This document shows positions 16,822 to 24,310 of a stretch of DNA of 37,429 bases, in pieces. This stretch comes from CAZKNJ01 sp964554185. Its GTDB lineage: Bacteria > 4484-113. The notes under the pieces are model-generated. The model was not told the origin of the DNA, did no database searches, and saw only the letters and a list, made by a program, of their open reading frames with translations. The DNA lies in assembly GCA_964554185.1 (NCBI GenBank), contig CAZKNJ010000017.1:1-37429 (forward strand), given 5' to 3'. The position numbers and the translations under genes were made by a program. Each line of letters starts with the position of its first letter. The first letter of the stretch is position 1.

Positions 16822-17556
16822 CTAGACACGCCCGAACCGCCGCTCCCGGCCCCGGTAATCCGCTATCGCTTTCTCCAGTTCGTCGCCGCCGAAGTCCGGC
16901 CACAGCGTCGGTGTGAAGTAAAGCTCGGTGTACGCCAGCTGCCACAGCATGAAGTTGGAAACGCGCAGCTCCCCGCCGGTGCGGATGAGCAAATCGGGGT
17001 CGGGCATCTCCGGGTGATAGAACGCGCCTGCCAGCCGGCCCCCGTTGATCTCCTCCGGCTTGAGCTTGCCGTCCCGCGCCTCGGCGGCGAGTGCCTGCGC
17101 CGCCCGCGCGATCTCGTGGCGCCCGCTGTACATCACGCAGAAGTTCACCGTGAGCCCGGTGTTCTTCGCAGTTGTTTCCACCGCCTCCGTGAACTTCCGC
17201 TCCAGCACGTCCGGCAGCAGCGCGGTATCGCCGCTGACCACCAGCCGCACGTTCTCCACCTGCAGTTCCGGCACCTCGCGCTCCAGGCACTCGTCAAACA
17301 GCTGGAAGATGCTCTCCACCTCGCTGGCGGGCCGCTGCACGTTTTCAGTGGAGAAGGCGAACAGGCTCAGCCACTGCACGCCCAGGTCGTTGGCGCGGCG
17401 GATGGTGGAGCGTATCGCCTCAATCGCCGCGCGGTGGCCGTCCGTGCGGGTCAGGCCGCGCTGCTGCGCCCAGCGCCCGTTGCCGTCCATGATGATGGCG
17501 ATGTGGACGGGAGTGTCACCCGCTGGTGGATTGCGCTTCTGTCCGCTGCCCTCCAT
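16822..17556 (-). CDS. uppS: Isoprenyl transferase (undecaprenyl diphosphate synthase-like)
   Basis: Cis-prenyltransferase that extends farnesyl diphosphate with isopentenyl diphosphate to the lipid carrier for cell-wall synthesis. 244 residues. IAIIMDGNGRWA has catalytic Asp24; FSTEN and DLLIRTGGELRVSNFMLWQLAYTE are typical. Two usually conserved sites differ: FSTENV has Val where Trp is normal, and MYSGRHEI replaces NYGGRxEI. The base sequence at both sites is unambiguous. This may be a divergent clade or an altered chain length. The ATG lies 5 nt after the GH57 stop, so it should be co-transcribed with GH57 and galT. The N-terminal dozen residues are non-conserved, so the exact start is uncertain. 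Confidence 0.92.
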   Translation of the reverse strand: MEGSGQKRNPPAGDTPVHIAIIMDGNGRWAQQRGLTRTDGHRAAIEAIRSTIRRANDLGVQWLSLFAFSTENVQRPASEVESIFQLFDECLEREVPELQVENVRLVVSGDTALLPDVLERKFTEAVETTAKNTGLTVNFCVMYSGRHEIARAAQALAAEARDGKLKPEEINGGRLAGAFYHPEMPDPDLLIRTGGELRVSNFMLWQLAYTELYFTPTLWPDFGGDELEKAIADYRGRERRFGRV

Positions 17557-17561
17557 AGGCC

Positions 17562-19751
17562 CTACGGCGCTTCAAACCACATTTCCATTTCGTAGTCTTC
17601 CGTGGGGACCTGAATGGCGATGGACGAGAACGCCGGCATCGCCTCAATCAGCTTGCCTTCCTTGTAGAGCTCCAGCCGGAAGTACGCCCATTGCCCGCGT
17701 GGCAGCCCCAGCACGTCAAAGGGAACCGACGCTTCCGTGATGTCGTCCACCGCATAGGTGTTGAGCTCCTTCATTACCAGCCGCGTGCCGTCCTGCGCAC
17801 AGGAGTATACGTAGAAGGGTAGGCCCAGGCCCTTGCGCAGGCTGAGCGAGATACTGGCGACCACTGGGTCGGTGAAGCGCACCAGCAGCACGTAGCCCGG
17901 GCTGACATCCCGCGCAGGGCGCACGAAATCCGCCCTGACATGGAAAACGTTGCTGCTAAAGCCGAAATACACGCCGCTCAGGATTGACGGGGCCGCCTTG
18001 GCCATGGCGGTGTAGTCGTTCTCCGCCATCAAGTTTCCGGCCTGCTCCCACTCGTAGTAGCCGGTAATCTTGCCGTCAATAAGCGGGGTCATCACGTCCG
18101 TGGGCGCCATCTGGTCGGGGAATTGTCGCTTGCGGATGATGGGGATGTCCAGCACGTCCGGCACTTCCTGGTTCAGCAGGCGGTACACCGAGGCCAGGTG
18201 CGAGCGGAAGAGCATATCAAAGAACAGCTCATCGGTGGCGTGCGCCGTCTCGCCGTACCACCAGAACCAGTCAGAACCCTCGGCGGCGAGGAGTTTGTTG
18301 TAGGCGTCCATCCGCGTGGCGGCCGCGTAATCCGGGTGCTTTTCCAGGAAATCGCTGTAGAACCGCCGCGTTTCGCCCAGCAATTTCCAGGCCATGTTCT
18401 TTTCCTGGTCGCCGACCCAGATGCGGAAGTTGGAGGCGATCCACGACCCGGGGAAGACCCGCGGCAGCGTTTGCACGTGCCCCTCCGGGTACTCGGCAAT
18501 GGCGTCGCCCATCGCGTCGGCGCTAATATCCGGCGCTTGTTCAATCGCCTCAAACAGCCGGTTCAGAAACTCCTTGGCGAACTCCGGGTAGTAGGGCCAG
18601 GGATTCTCCCCGTCCAGCACTATTGTAATCAAGGCAGGCTCCGAGCCGGGCGACTCCTTCATCAGTGTCCGCACCCGGCGCATGAAGTCGCCAACCGCGT
18701 CCGCCGCGGGCATATCTTTGTACAGGAACGAAATAGCGTCGGACAGGTGCGTGTCGCGGAAGAGAATGGTCATTGGCCCTCCCGGCGTCTCAAACCGCCA
18801 GGGGGCCAGGTGCTTGGTGCCGATGTGCGGGATGTCAAGGCTGCGCCTGAGTATCCCCGCATCGGTGGCTACGAATTTCACGCCCGCCCGTGCGATAAGC
18901 TCCAGCGCTCCCTCGGAAACTGATCCTTCCGAAGGCCACATTCCCGCCGGGGCGGTTTCCAGCATCTCGGTGATATACGCCAGCGCCATCTCCACCTGCA
19001 ACTCCGCGTCCTCGGGGAATGAAAACGGCGGCTGCGGCAGATCGTGTTGCGGCAGCCCGGGACGCGCGCTCTCGCTGTCCACCAGCAGCGGCAGTATCGG
19101 ATGAAAGTACGGGCTGGTTATCAACTCGAAGCGCCGGGACTTGGCGCCATCCTCCAGCATTCCGAGCACCCGCTGCGCAAACTCCATCTGCCTCTCAATC
19201 AAGTGGGGCTTGTCCTGCTCGTCGAAGTCACGCCCCTTGTCAATCATAGCGGAAACAACGGGGTCATCCTGCGCGGTGAAGCCGCACCACGCGAGGTTGA
19301 ACAGCACCTGCAAGTCGCGGTAGTCCCGCGTGCGGAAGAGGCGGCGCGGCATCTCTGCGTCGAACAGGGGCTTCATCGTGCCGCGTTTGAGATACAGCTC
19401 CCACAGCCTCGGCAGCGACTTGATCTGGGTCTCCGCGTAGGCGCTGAAAAAGTGCTTGAGCAGGAAGTCCTGCTCCTCGTCGTTGAGCGTGCCCGCGTCC
19501 TTCAGCGTCAGTTCCATGTGGCTGCCGTGGGGCTGGCCTTCATAGTCCTTGAGCTGCTGCAGCAATATGGGGGTGACATTCAGCGAAGTCTGTATCGCTT
19601 CATGCTGGAACAGCGTGCTGATGAGGTCAAGGTAGCCGCAGGAGGCATGCAGCCGCACCCACGGCAGCACATACCAGTCCGTCTCCGGGCTCTTGTAGTT
19701 CGGCTGGTGCAGGTGCCACAGGAACAGGATTTTCGCGTGGTCGGCGGCCAT
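17562..19751 (-). CDS. Glycoside hydrolase family 57 protein (alpha-amylase/4-alpha-glucanotransferase-like)
   Basis: 729 residues. GH57 signature: WHLHQPNY (12-19, the HQP motif), MWPSEGSVSE (271-280, nucleophile Glu275) and IVLDGENPWPYY (377-388, acid/base Asp380). The (beta/alpha)7-barrel is followed by a helical region and a beta-rich C-terminal part (about 560-729) that fits the DUF3536-like or carbohydrate-binding tail of the COG1449 subgroup. It probably cleaves or transfers alpha-1,4-glucans in the cytoplasm; no signal peptide is seen. The ATG at 19751 follows galT by 6 nt, with GGAGGTG at the end of galT as ribosome site. Directly followed by uppS. Exact specificity cannot be read from sequence. 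Confidence 0.92.
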   Translation of the reverse strand: MAADHAKILFLWHLHQPNYKSPETDWYVLPWVRLHASCGYLDLISTLFQHEAIQTSLNVTPILLQQLKDYEGQPHGSHMELTLKDAGTLNDEEQDFLLKHFFSAYAETQIKSLPRLWELYLKRGTMKPLFDAEMPRRLFRTRDYRDLQVLFNLAWCGFTAQDDPVVSAMIDKGRDFDEQDKPHLIERQMEFAQRVLGMLEDGAKSRRFELITSPYFHPILPLLVDSESARPGLPQHDLPQPPFSFPEDAELQVEMALAYITEMLETAPAGMWPSEGSVSEGALELIARAGVKFVATDAGILRRSLDIPHIGTKHLAPWRFETPGGPMTILFRDTHLSDAISFLYKDMPAADAVGDFMRRVRTLMKESPGSEPALITIVLDGENPWPYYPEFAKEFLNRLFEAIEQAPDISADAMGDAIAEYPEGHVQTLPRVFPGSWIASNFRIWVGDQEKNMAWKLLGETRRFYSDFLEKHPDYAAATRMDAYNKLLAAEGSDWFWWYGETAHATDELFFDMLFRSHLASVYRLLNQEVPDVLDIPIIRKRQFPDQMAPTDVMTPLIDGKITGYYEWEQAGNLMAENDYTAMAKAAPSILSGVYFGFSSNVFHVRADFVRPARDVSPGYVLLVRFTDPVVASISLSLRKGLGLPFYVYSCAQDGTRLVMKELNTYAVDDITEASVPFDVLGLPRGQWAYFRLELYKEGKLIEAMPAFSSIAIQVPTEDYEMEMWFEAP

Positions 19752-19757
19752 GGCCGG

Positions 19758-20789
19758 TTACACCTCCACTTCGAGGTCGCGTAGGTACTCCGCGGCCTCT
19801 TCCGGCGGTGTCGGATTGATGTAGAAGCCCGTGCCCCACTCAAACCCGGCGGTTTTGGTTAGCCGCGGGAACAGCTCAATGTGCCAGTGGTAATGCGCGT
19901 GCGCCAGCGGGAACTGCTCTTCCACCGCGTTGGGGGACGGAATGGTGTGCAGCACCAGGTTGTAGTTGATGTTGCCCAGCGCCTTGTACCACTTGAGCAG
20001 AATGATCCTCAGCACAAACGCCAGGTCTTTGAGCTCGCTTTCGGTTACCGACAGGAAATCGGCGTTGTGTTGCTTGGGGAAGATCCACAGCTCAAAGGGA
20101 AACATCGCCGCGAACGGCGAAATGACGATGAACGAGTCGTTATCGTATACCAGCAGATCGCCCGCATATTGTATCTGGTCAATCGTGTCGCAGAAGATGC
20201 AGCGCTTCTTCAGATTCCAGTGCGCCAGGCTGCCCTCCAGCTCCTCGGCAACTCGCTTCGGCACGATGGGCGTGGCGATAATCTGGCAGTGCGAGTGCGA
20301 CAGCGACGCGCCGGCTACCTTGCCCTGGTTCTTGAACACCAGCACATACTCAAAGCGCTTGTCGCCGGTCAGGTCTTGAATGCGTTTCTGCATCACCCCG
20401 AAGATCTTCGCGATGTAGTCCGGTGAATGCTCGTGTATCTTCTTGAAGTGGTCATTGGACTCGATGATAACTTCGTGCGCGCCCACGCCGTTCATCTTGT
20501 CAAACATGCCGACGCCCTGGCGGTCCAGCCCGCCTTCGATGCGCAGCGCCGGGAACTTGTTTGGCGTGACCCTGATCTGCCAGCCGGGGGTGTTGGGCGC
20601 GGTGCCCGGATCGCGGACTGCCAGCACTTCCGGCGGGGTGGCGGTTTCATGCCCGGGGCAGAAGGGGCACTTGGCGGGCTCGCCCACATCCTCTTCTTCG
20701 GCGGCCACGAAATCGGAAGGCCGCTTCGCTCGTTCGGTCGCGATTATTACCCAGCGGTTAAGTACGGGGTCTTTTCTGAGTTCGGGCAT
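19758..20789 (-). CDS. galT: Galactose-1-phosphate uridylyltransferase family protein
   Basis: 343 residues of the HIT-like GalT superfamily. CPFCPG (about 41-46) is the first zinc cysteine pair and RCIFCD a second Cys pair. The nucleotidyl-transfer site is SHSHCQIIATP, with the second His as expected nucleophile (HxHxQ). HYHWHIELFPR is the C-terminal histidine cluster. The reaction moves UMP (or AMP in the ADP-glucose phosphorylase variant) between sugar phosphates; next to a GH57 glucan enzyme a role in glucan turnover is plausible (inference). The ATG at 20789 lies 6 nt after an extended perfect -10, hence leaderless. First gene of galT-GH57-uppS. Confidence 0.92.
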   Translation of the reverse strand: MPELRKDPVLNRWVIIATERAKRPSDFVAAEEEDVGEPAKCPFCPGHETATPPEVLAVRDPGTAPNTPGWQIRVTPNKFPALRIEGGLDRQGVGMFDKMNGVGAHEVIIESNDHFKKIHEHSPDYIAKIFGVMQKRIQDLTGDKRFEYVLVFKNQGKVAGASLSHSHCQIIATPIVPKRVAEELEGSLAHWNLKKRCIFCDTIDQIQYAGDLLVYDNDSFIVISPFAAMFPFELWIFPKQHNADFLSVTESELKDLAFVLRIILLKWYKALGNINYNLVLHTIPSPNAVEEQFPLAHAHYHWHIELFPRLTKTAGFEWGTGFYINPTPPEEAAEYLRDLEVEV

Positions 20790-20795
20790 GCGTGG

Positions 20796-20804
20796 ATTAT
20801 ATCA
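20796..20804 (-). promoter_or_regulatory. Extended -10 of galT, leaderless
   Basis: TGa-TATAAT (hexamer 20801-20796, minus; perfect -10) ends 6 nt before the ATG at 20789. No Shine-Dalgarno and no -35. Confidence 0.65.
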
Positions 20805-20843
20805 TCGGGCGCGCCCGCTCAGCGTGGCTTCGGCCGCCAATCT

Positions 20844-22199
20844 TCACCGCTCAAGGAAATGCCCCATCTCCCCCCAGTGCACCGTGGGAATGGCGATGCC
20901 CTCGCGGATGGCGGTGGCGTTCAGGTGGCTGATGCAGCCGGCGGAACAGGAGAGCGCCAGGTCAACATCCGCCTCCCGCCAGTGGCGTAGCTTCTTCACG
21001 CTCTGCGCGGCGGCGAACTCCGGGTAGCGCAGATAGAACATCCCGCCGTAGCCGCAGCAGCCGTCCACCTCGTGGAACTGCGTCGCGTCCAGCCCCCACT
21101 TCCGCAGCACGCCCTCCGCCGTGGCCTTGTCCCCCAGCGCATACGCCAGCGCGCAGGGGTTGTGCCACGCAATCTTCAGCCGCTCCCAGCCTGCCCGGAG
21201 CTTCGGTGCTGGCAACTGCGCATACAACTCCACATCCAGCACCGGCTGGGGCAGCTTTGCCAGCTCTTCCGCGCCCAAGACTTCGGGATAACGCTCCTTC
21301 ACCGTCTTGAAGCACGTCGGATTGGTGAACAGCACCGCGTCGCAATCCACCCCCGCCAGCGCCCGCGCATACTTCCGCGCCATCAAGTGGAAGGCGGCCT
21401 CGTCGCCGGTGTTCAGCGCGCTGGCGCCACAGCAGGGCGCGTCCGGCACCAGCTTCAGCCGGTAGCCCAGGTGGTTCAGCAGCTTCACCGTCCCGGCAAA
21501 CGCCTGCGGAGAATGGATGTCCGTCAGGCAGTCGGGGAAGTAGGCTAGGGTGCCCCGCTCCGGTGGCTGCACCTCCTGCCGCTCCACCTCCGCTAGCGAC
21601 CATGCCCGCACTCCCGCCCCCGCCGGCAGCGGATACTCCTTGCCCAGCCAGAACGCCGCCGGATAGCCCGCCTGCAGAGACGTTTCACCTTTCTTTAACC
21701 TTGCCGCCGCCACCAGCTCCCGCAGCTTCTCATTCATCCGCACCCGCTTCACCGGCATCAGCGGCTGGAAGAACGCCGCCAGCGCGCTCAGCCCCCGCGT
21801 CACCCCGCGATTGGGAAGAATGTCGCGCATTATGCGCCTGAGCAGGAAGCTTGGCGGCTGTTTCCGCGCCAGTTCAAAGCGCATCGCCTCAAATATGGGA
21901 ACGGTGGCCATCTGCGCCGGGCAGACTTCCAGGCAGTGGTAGCAACGCAGGCAGAAGTCCAGGTACTCCTGCAACTGCTGGCTGTGCGGCAGGTCCGGCG
22001 CGCCCACCGCCCCGTTGAGCAGGCTCGGCGGCAGCTGCGGGAAGTCGCCCCGCAGTGCGCTGGCGAGCAGTATCTTCCCGCGCGCGGCGTAGCCCTCGTT
22101 GCCCGTCTCCTCGTAGGTGGGGCACTCGTCGTGGCACTTCGCGCAGTAGGCGCATGACAGCGGATCCAGCTTGTATTCGCGCGTGGAACGCACCGTGCG
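20844..22199 (-). CDS. GlcF/LutA-like (Fe-S)-binding oxidoreductase subunit (5' end in gap)
   Basis: 452 codons are visible; the start lies in the 22200-22299 gap. Two [4Fe-4S] motifs open the protein: CAYCAKCHDECP (about 15 residues in) and CLRCYHCLEVCP. The C-terminal half has two CCG-type cysteine domains: PCCGASALNTG, then HNPCALAYALGD with DGCCGYGGMF and SCSAGCISHL. This is the layout of glycolate oxidase iron-sulfur subunit, LutA and HdrD-like proteins, which pass electrons from a flavin dehydrogenase. The partner flavoprotein is not seen; it could lie in the gap only if the gap is long. The substrate is therefore unknown. An open frame appears to join it to the upstream phosphoribosyltransferase, but that is an artefact of the N run. 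Confidence 0.85.
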   Translation of the reverse strand, partial: RTVRSTREYKLDPLSCAYCAKCHDECPTYEETGNEGYAARGKILLASALRGDFPQLPPSLLNGAVGAPDLPHSQQLQEYLDFCLRCYHCLEVCPAQMATVPIFEAMRFELARKQPPSFLLRRIMRDILPNRGVTRGLSALAAFFQPLMPVKRVRMNEKLRELVAAARLKKGETSLQAGYPAAFWLGKEYPLPAGAGVRAWSLAEVERQEVQPPERGTLAYFPDCLTDIHSPQAFAGTVKLLNHLGYRLKLVPDAPCCGASALNTGDEAAFHLMARKYARALAGVDCDAVLFTNPTCFKTVKERYPEVLGAEELAKLPQPVLDVELYAQLPAPKLRAGWERLKIAWHNPCALAYALGDKATAEGVLRKWGLDATQFHEVDGCCGYGGMFYLRYPEFAAAQSVKKLRHWREADVDLALSCSAGCISHLNATAIREGIAIPTVHWGEMGHFLER

Positions 22200-22299
22200 N
22201 NNNNNNNNNNNNNNNNNNNNNNNNNNNNNNNNNNNNNNNNNNNNNNNNNNNNNNNNNNNNNNNNNNNNNNNNNNNNNNNNNNNNNNNNNNNNNNNNNNN
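22200..22299. other. Scaffold gap (100 N)
   Basis: Unknown real length. Hides the 3' end of the phosphoribosyltransferase gene and the 5' end of the Fe-S oxidoreductase gene. Confidence 0.95.
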
Positions 22300-22763
22300 A
22301 AATGATAATCCCACGGGAACGCCAGCGTCCCCTCCACCGTAATCTTGCAGAAATCCGGCACATAGCCGTCGCCCGGATAATCGGCGTAGGCCGCGGTCTT
22401 GACCTCGGTGGGGTTGAACCGCTCCAGCGCCCGCCGCGCGATGCGCATGGTCTCGCCGGTGCGGCTGATGTCGTCCACTAAAAGCACGCGCTTGCCCGCG
22501 GCGTAGCGGTAGGGCTTGATGACCAGCAGCGGCTCCTCGCTCACGACCTCCATCATCACCCGCCGCGAGACCTTGATGGGGAAGAAGTCCACTTCCAGCG
22601 CGCTGGCGATGACCGCGCCGACGATGACGCCGCCGCGCGCGATGCCCACCACCAGCTCCGGCTGGAACTGCGCGCGGATGTTCTCCGCAAATTCGCGCAC
22701 GCCGCGCCCGAACTCCTCCCACGTAAGCGTAATCAGCCCGCCGCTGTCAGGTGTGCCTTCCAT
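22300..22763 (-). CDS. Phosphoribosyltransferase (purine/xanthine type, 3' end in gap)
   Basis: 154 codons visible. The PRPP-binding loop VLLVDDISRTGETM (93-106) with twin Asp97-Asp98 is diagnostic of type I PRTases. VVGIARGGVIVGAVIASAL (38-56) is the PPi-loop region. KITVEGTLAFPWDYH near the end resembles the C-terminal FPWE of Gpt/Hpt-like enzymes of purine salvage, so little of the protein is missing. Substrate (hypoxanthine, guanine or xanthine) is undetermined. The ATG at 22763 follows a promoter by 8 nt with no ribosome site, so it is probably leaderless. It is upstream of and on the same strand as the Fe-S oxidoreductase gene. D-type palindromes lie just beyond its promoter. Confidence 0.88.
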
Positions 22764-22771
22764 CCGCTATC

Positions 22772-22800
22772 AAGTTACCCCATACTGGGCAAGGAGTCAA
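22772..22800 (-). promoter_or_regulatory. Promoter of the phosphoribosyltransferase gene
   Basis: TTGACT (22800-22795), a 17-nt spacer and TAACTT (22777-22772) on the minus strand. The -10 ends 8 nt before the ATG, which predicts a leaderless mRNA. Confidence 0.55.
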
Positions 22801-22818
22801 AGCGCCTTGAACTCGGGA

Positions 22819-22966
22819 CTGGGGACTTTAGTCCCCAGATTCGTCGCTTAGCTGTCGGAATGTGGGGAATGAATTCCCCACTCCTTATAGATGAAGCTTA
22901 CCCGCCTGTGAAGGGACTCGCCCGCGATTCCTTCATCAACCCCGGACTGGGGATTTCAATCCCCAG
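22819..22966. repeat. Three D-type palindromes between two genes
   Basis: D1 22819-22838 (CTGGGGACT/AGTCCCCAG arms), D2 22862-22881 (GTGGGGAAT/ATTCCCCAC) and D3 22947-22966 (CTGGGGATT/AATCCCCAG), each with 9-bp perfect arms and a 2-nt centre. D1 and D3 share flanks (GGA before, ATTC after). An additional TGAAGG/CCTTCA pair lies between D2 and D3. D3 overlaps the 3' end of the neighbouring gene and supplies its stop codon. Compensating base changes between copies keep the arms paired. Confidence 0.8.
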
Positions 22967-24254
22967 ATTCTCCGTTTTCCTCCACAAACGCCGCCGGATT
23001 GGTGTAGTCGAACTTGGCCATTTCGCGGAGCAGGCGCCGAAGGTCATCTTCGCGCGGGTCGGGTTGCAGTTCGTAAGCCACGATCTCACTCTCAAAATCC
23101 GGTAGCCATGCGCTGCCTTCCTTGACGGGCGTGCACGTCATATTCTCAATGTCGTAATTGATGTACTGGCTTAGTGTTGATGCTGGTTGGGATTTTGCTG
23201 CGTCAACAGACTGCTTCCGCAGATCAACCATCCGCTCCAGTCCTTTGAGCGCATTTTTATCACCTTTCCAAACGCCTGCTTTCTCCACTCCGTCTGTCAG
23301 CGTCCTGACAAAGATGATAGCTTGTAGCATCTCAATGGTGCCAGCCCCATCCTGAAGGCCACGCGAACACGCATAGTGGTGAAGAACATTCAGCGTTGAC
23401 ATGTCACCCGGTTCACCCAGGCGGGAAAGACCGTCATCAAAAACGTCGCCATCGTATATCTTGGTCCTCGTAAGAAACCAGCGGCCGAGCCTGCAGTTTA
23501 GGAATGCCGCGAGGCCTGTGATTTGGCTGCTGGACAGATTGGAGTCCTTGCCCAGCAAGTAGCGTACGTAACCTACAGGAAATGGTGCAATGTACGTCTG
23601 AGTAGGCGCTCCAGTAGCCTGGCGGATGTTCTCAACAGCCTCATCGAAATAGCCGCAGCGATTGAGCCATACTGCCAATTCGCCGTAGTAGAAAGCCTGC
23701 TCTGGCGCAAGCTCAGTGCATTGGCGTATGCGTCTAGCCGTCTCCTCATCTTTTGCGGGCATCTCGCCATAGTTGTACTCAACTGCGTAGAGCCAATAGC
23801 TTACCGGGTCATCAGGCGCAGCTTGCACGGCTCGTTCTATCGCCTGGTTCACCGTTATTGTATGCGTTCGCTTACCGTAATTCTCGACCATGAACCGCAG
23901 TTGCCAGTATTCTGGCATATCGCCGTACTTGCGTTCGGCTGCTTTCAGCCACTTGTCGCTGGGGATGTTGTCAAATGAGCCGAGCCCCTCGTTAGTGAGA
24001 TCCTTGCTCGTGAGCATCCGCACCGTCAGTGGCTTCAGCGCCGACACCATATCCCAGAAGAGCGCGTCCACGCGCTCGGGCGAGGAGTAGTAGAACCAGT
24101 GCTCATCGCGCGGCGGGGCTGTTGCACTGGCGCGGGGAAACAATGCAGGAAACAGTACGAAATGGGCCAAAACAAAGAACGTCACGAGCAGCAGCAGCAT
24201 CACCGCTACCCACGGCCTGAAGAAAGGTTGCCTGGCTTTTTCCGGAGACTGCAT
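22956..24254 (-). CDS. Membrane-anchored hypothetical protein with helical-repeat character
   Basis: 432 residues. One N-terminal membrane helix (about 14-38) after a short cytoplasmic stretch, then a large soluble, helical, Tyr/Trp-rich region. Phrases such as AAPDDPVSYWLYAVEYNYGEM and APEQAFYYGELAVWLNRCGYFDEAVENI (quoted here only in part as motifs) look like degenerate tetratricopeptide repeats around residues 145-220. No catalytic motif is seen. Strong promoter (TTGACA, 17 nt, TACTCT) and Shine-Dalgarno (GGAGG, 5 nt) support the start at 24254. GC content is clearly lower than in flanking genes, and its last codons and TGA lie inside palindrome D3. Possibly an acquired accessory gene; function unknown. 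Confidence 0.78.
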   Translation of the reverse strand: MQSPEKARQPFFRPWVAVMLLLLVTFFVLAHFVLFPALFPRASATAPPRDEHWFYYSSPERVDALFWDMVSALKPLTVRMLTSKDLTNEGLGSFDNIPSDKWLKAAERKYGDMPEYWQLRFMVENYGKRTHTITVNQAIERAVQAAPDDPVSYWLYAVEYNYGEMPAKDEETARRIRQCTELAPEQAFYYGELAVWLNRCGYFDEAVENIRQATGAPTQTYIAPFPVGYVRYLLGKDSNLSSSQITGLAAFLNCRLGRWFLTRTKIYDGDVFDDGLSRLGEPGDMSTLNVLHHYACSRGLQDGAGTIEMLQAIIFVRTLTDGVEKAGVWKGDKNALKGLERMVDLRKQSVDAAKSQPASTLSQYINYDIENMTCTPVKEGSAWLPDFESEIVAYELQPDPREDDLRRLLREMAKFDYTNPAAFVEENGESGD

Positions 24255-24271
24255 CTGTTCCTCCGCATATC

Positions 24272-24300
24272 AGAGTATCGCCGCAGCCCCGAATTGTCAA
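24272..24300 (-). promoter_or_regulatory. Promoter of the 24254 gene
   Basis: Perfect TTGACA (24300-24295), a 17-nt spacer and TACTCT (24277-24272) on the minus strand. A leader of about 10 nt includes the GGAGG ribosome site. Confidence 0.7.
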
Positions 24301-24310
24301 AGCGATGCCC

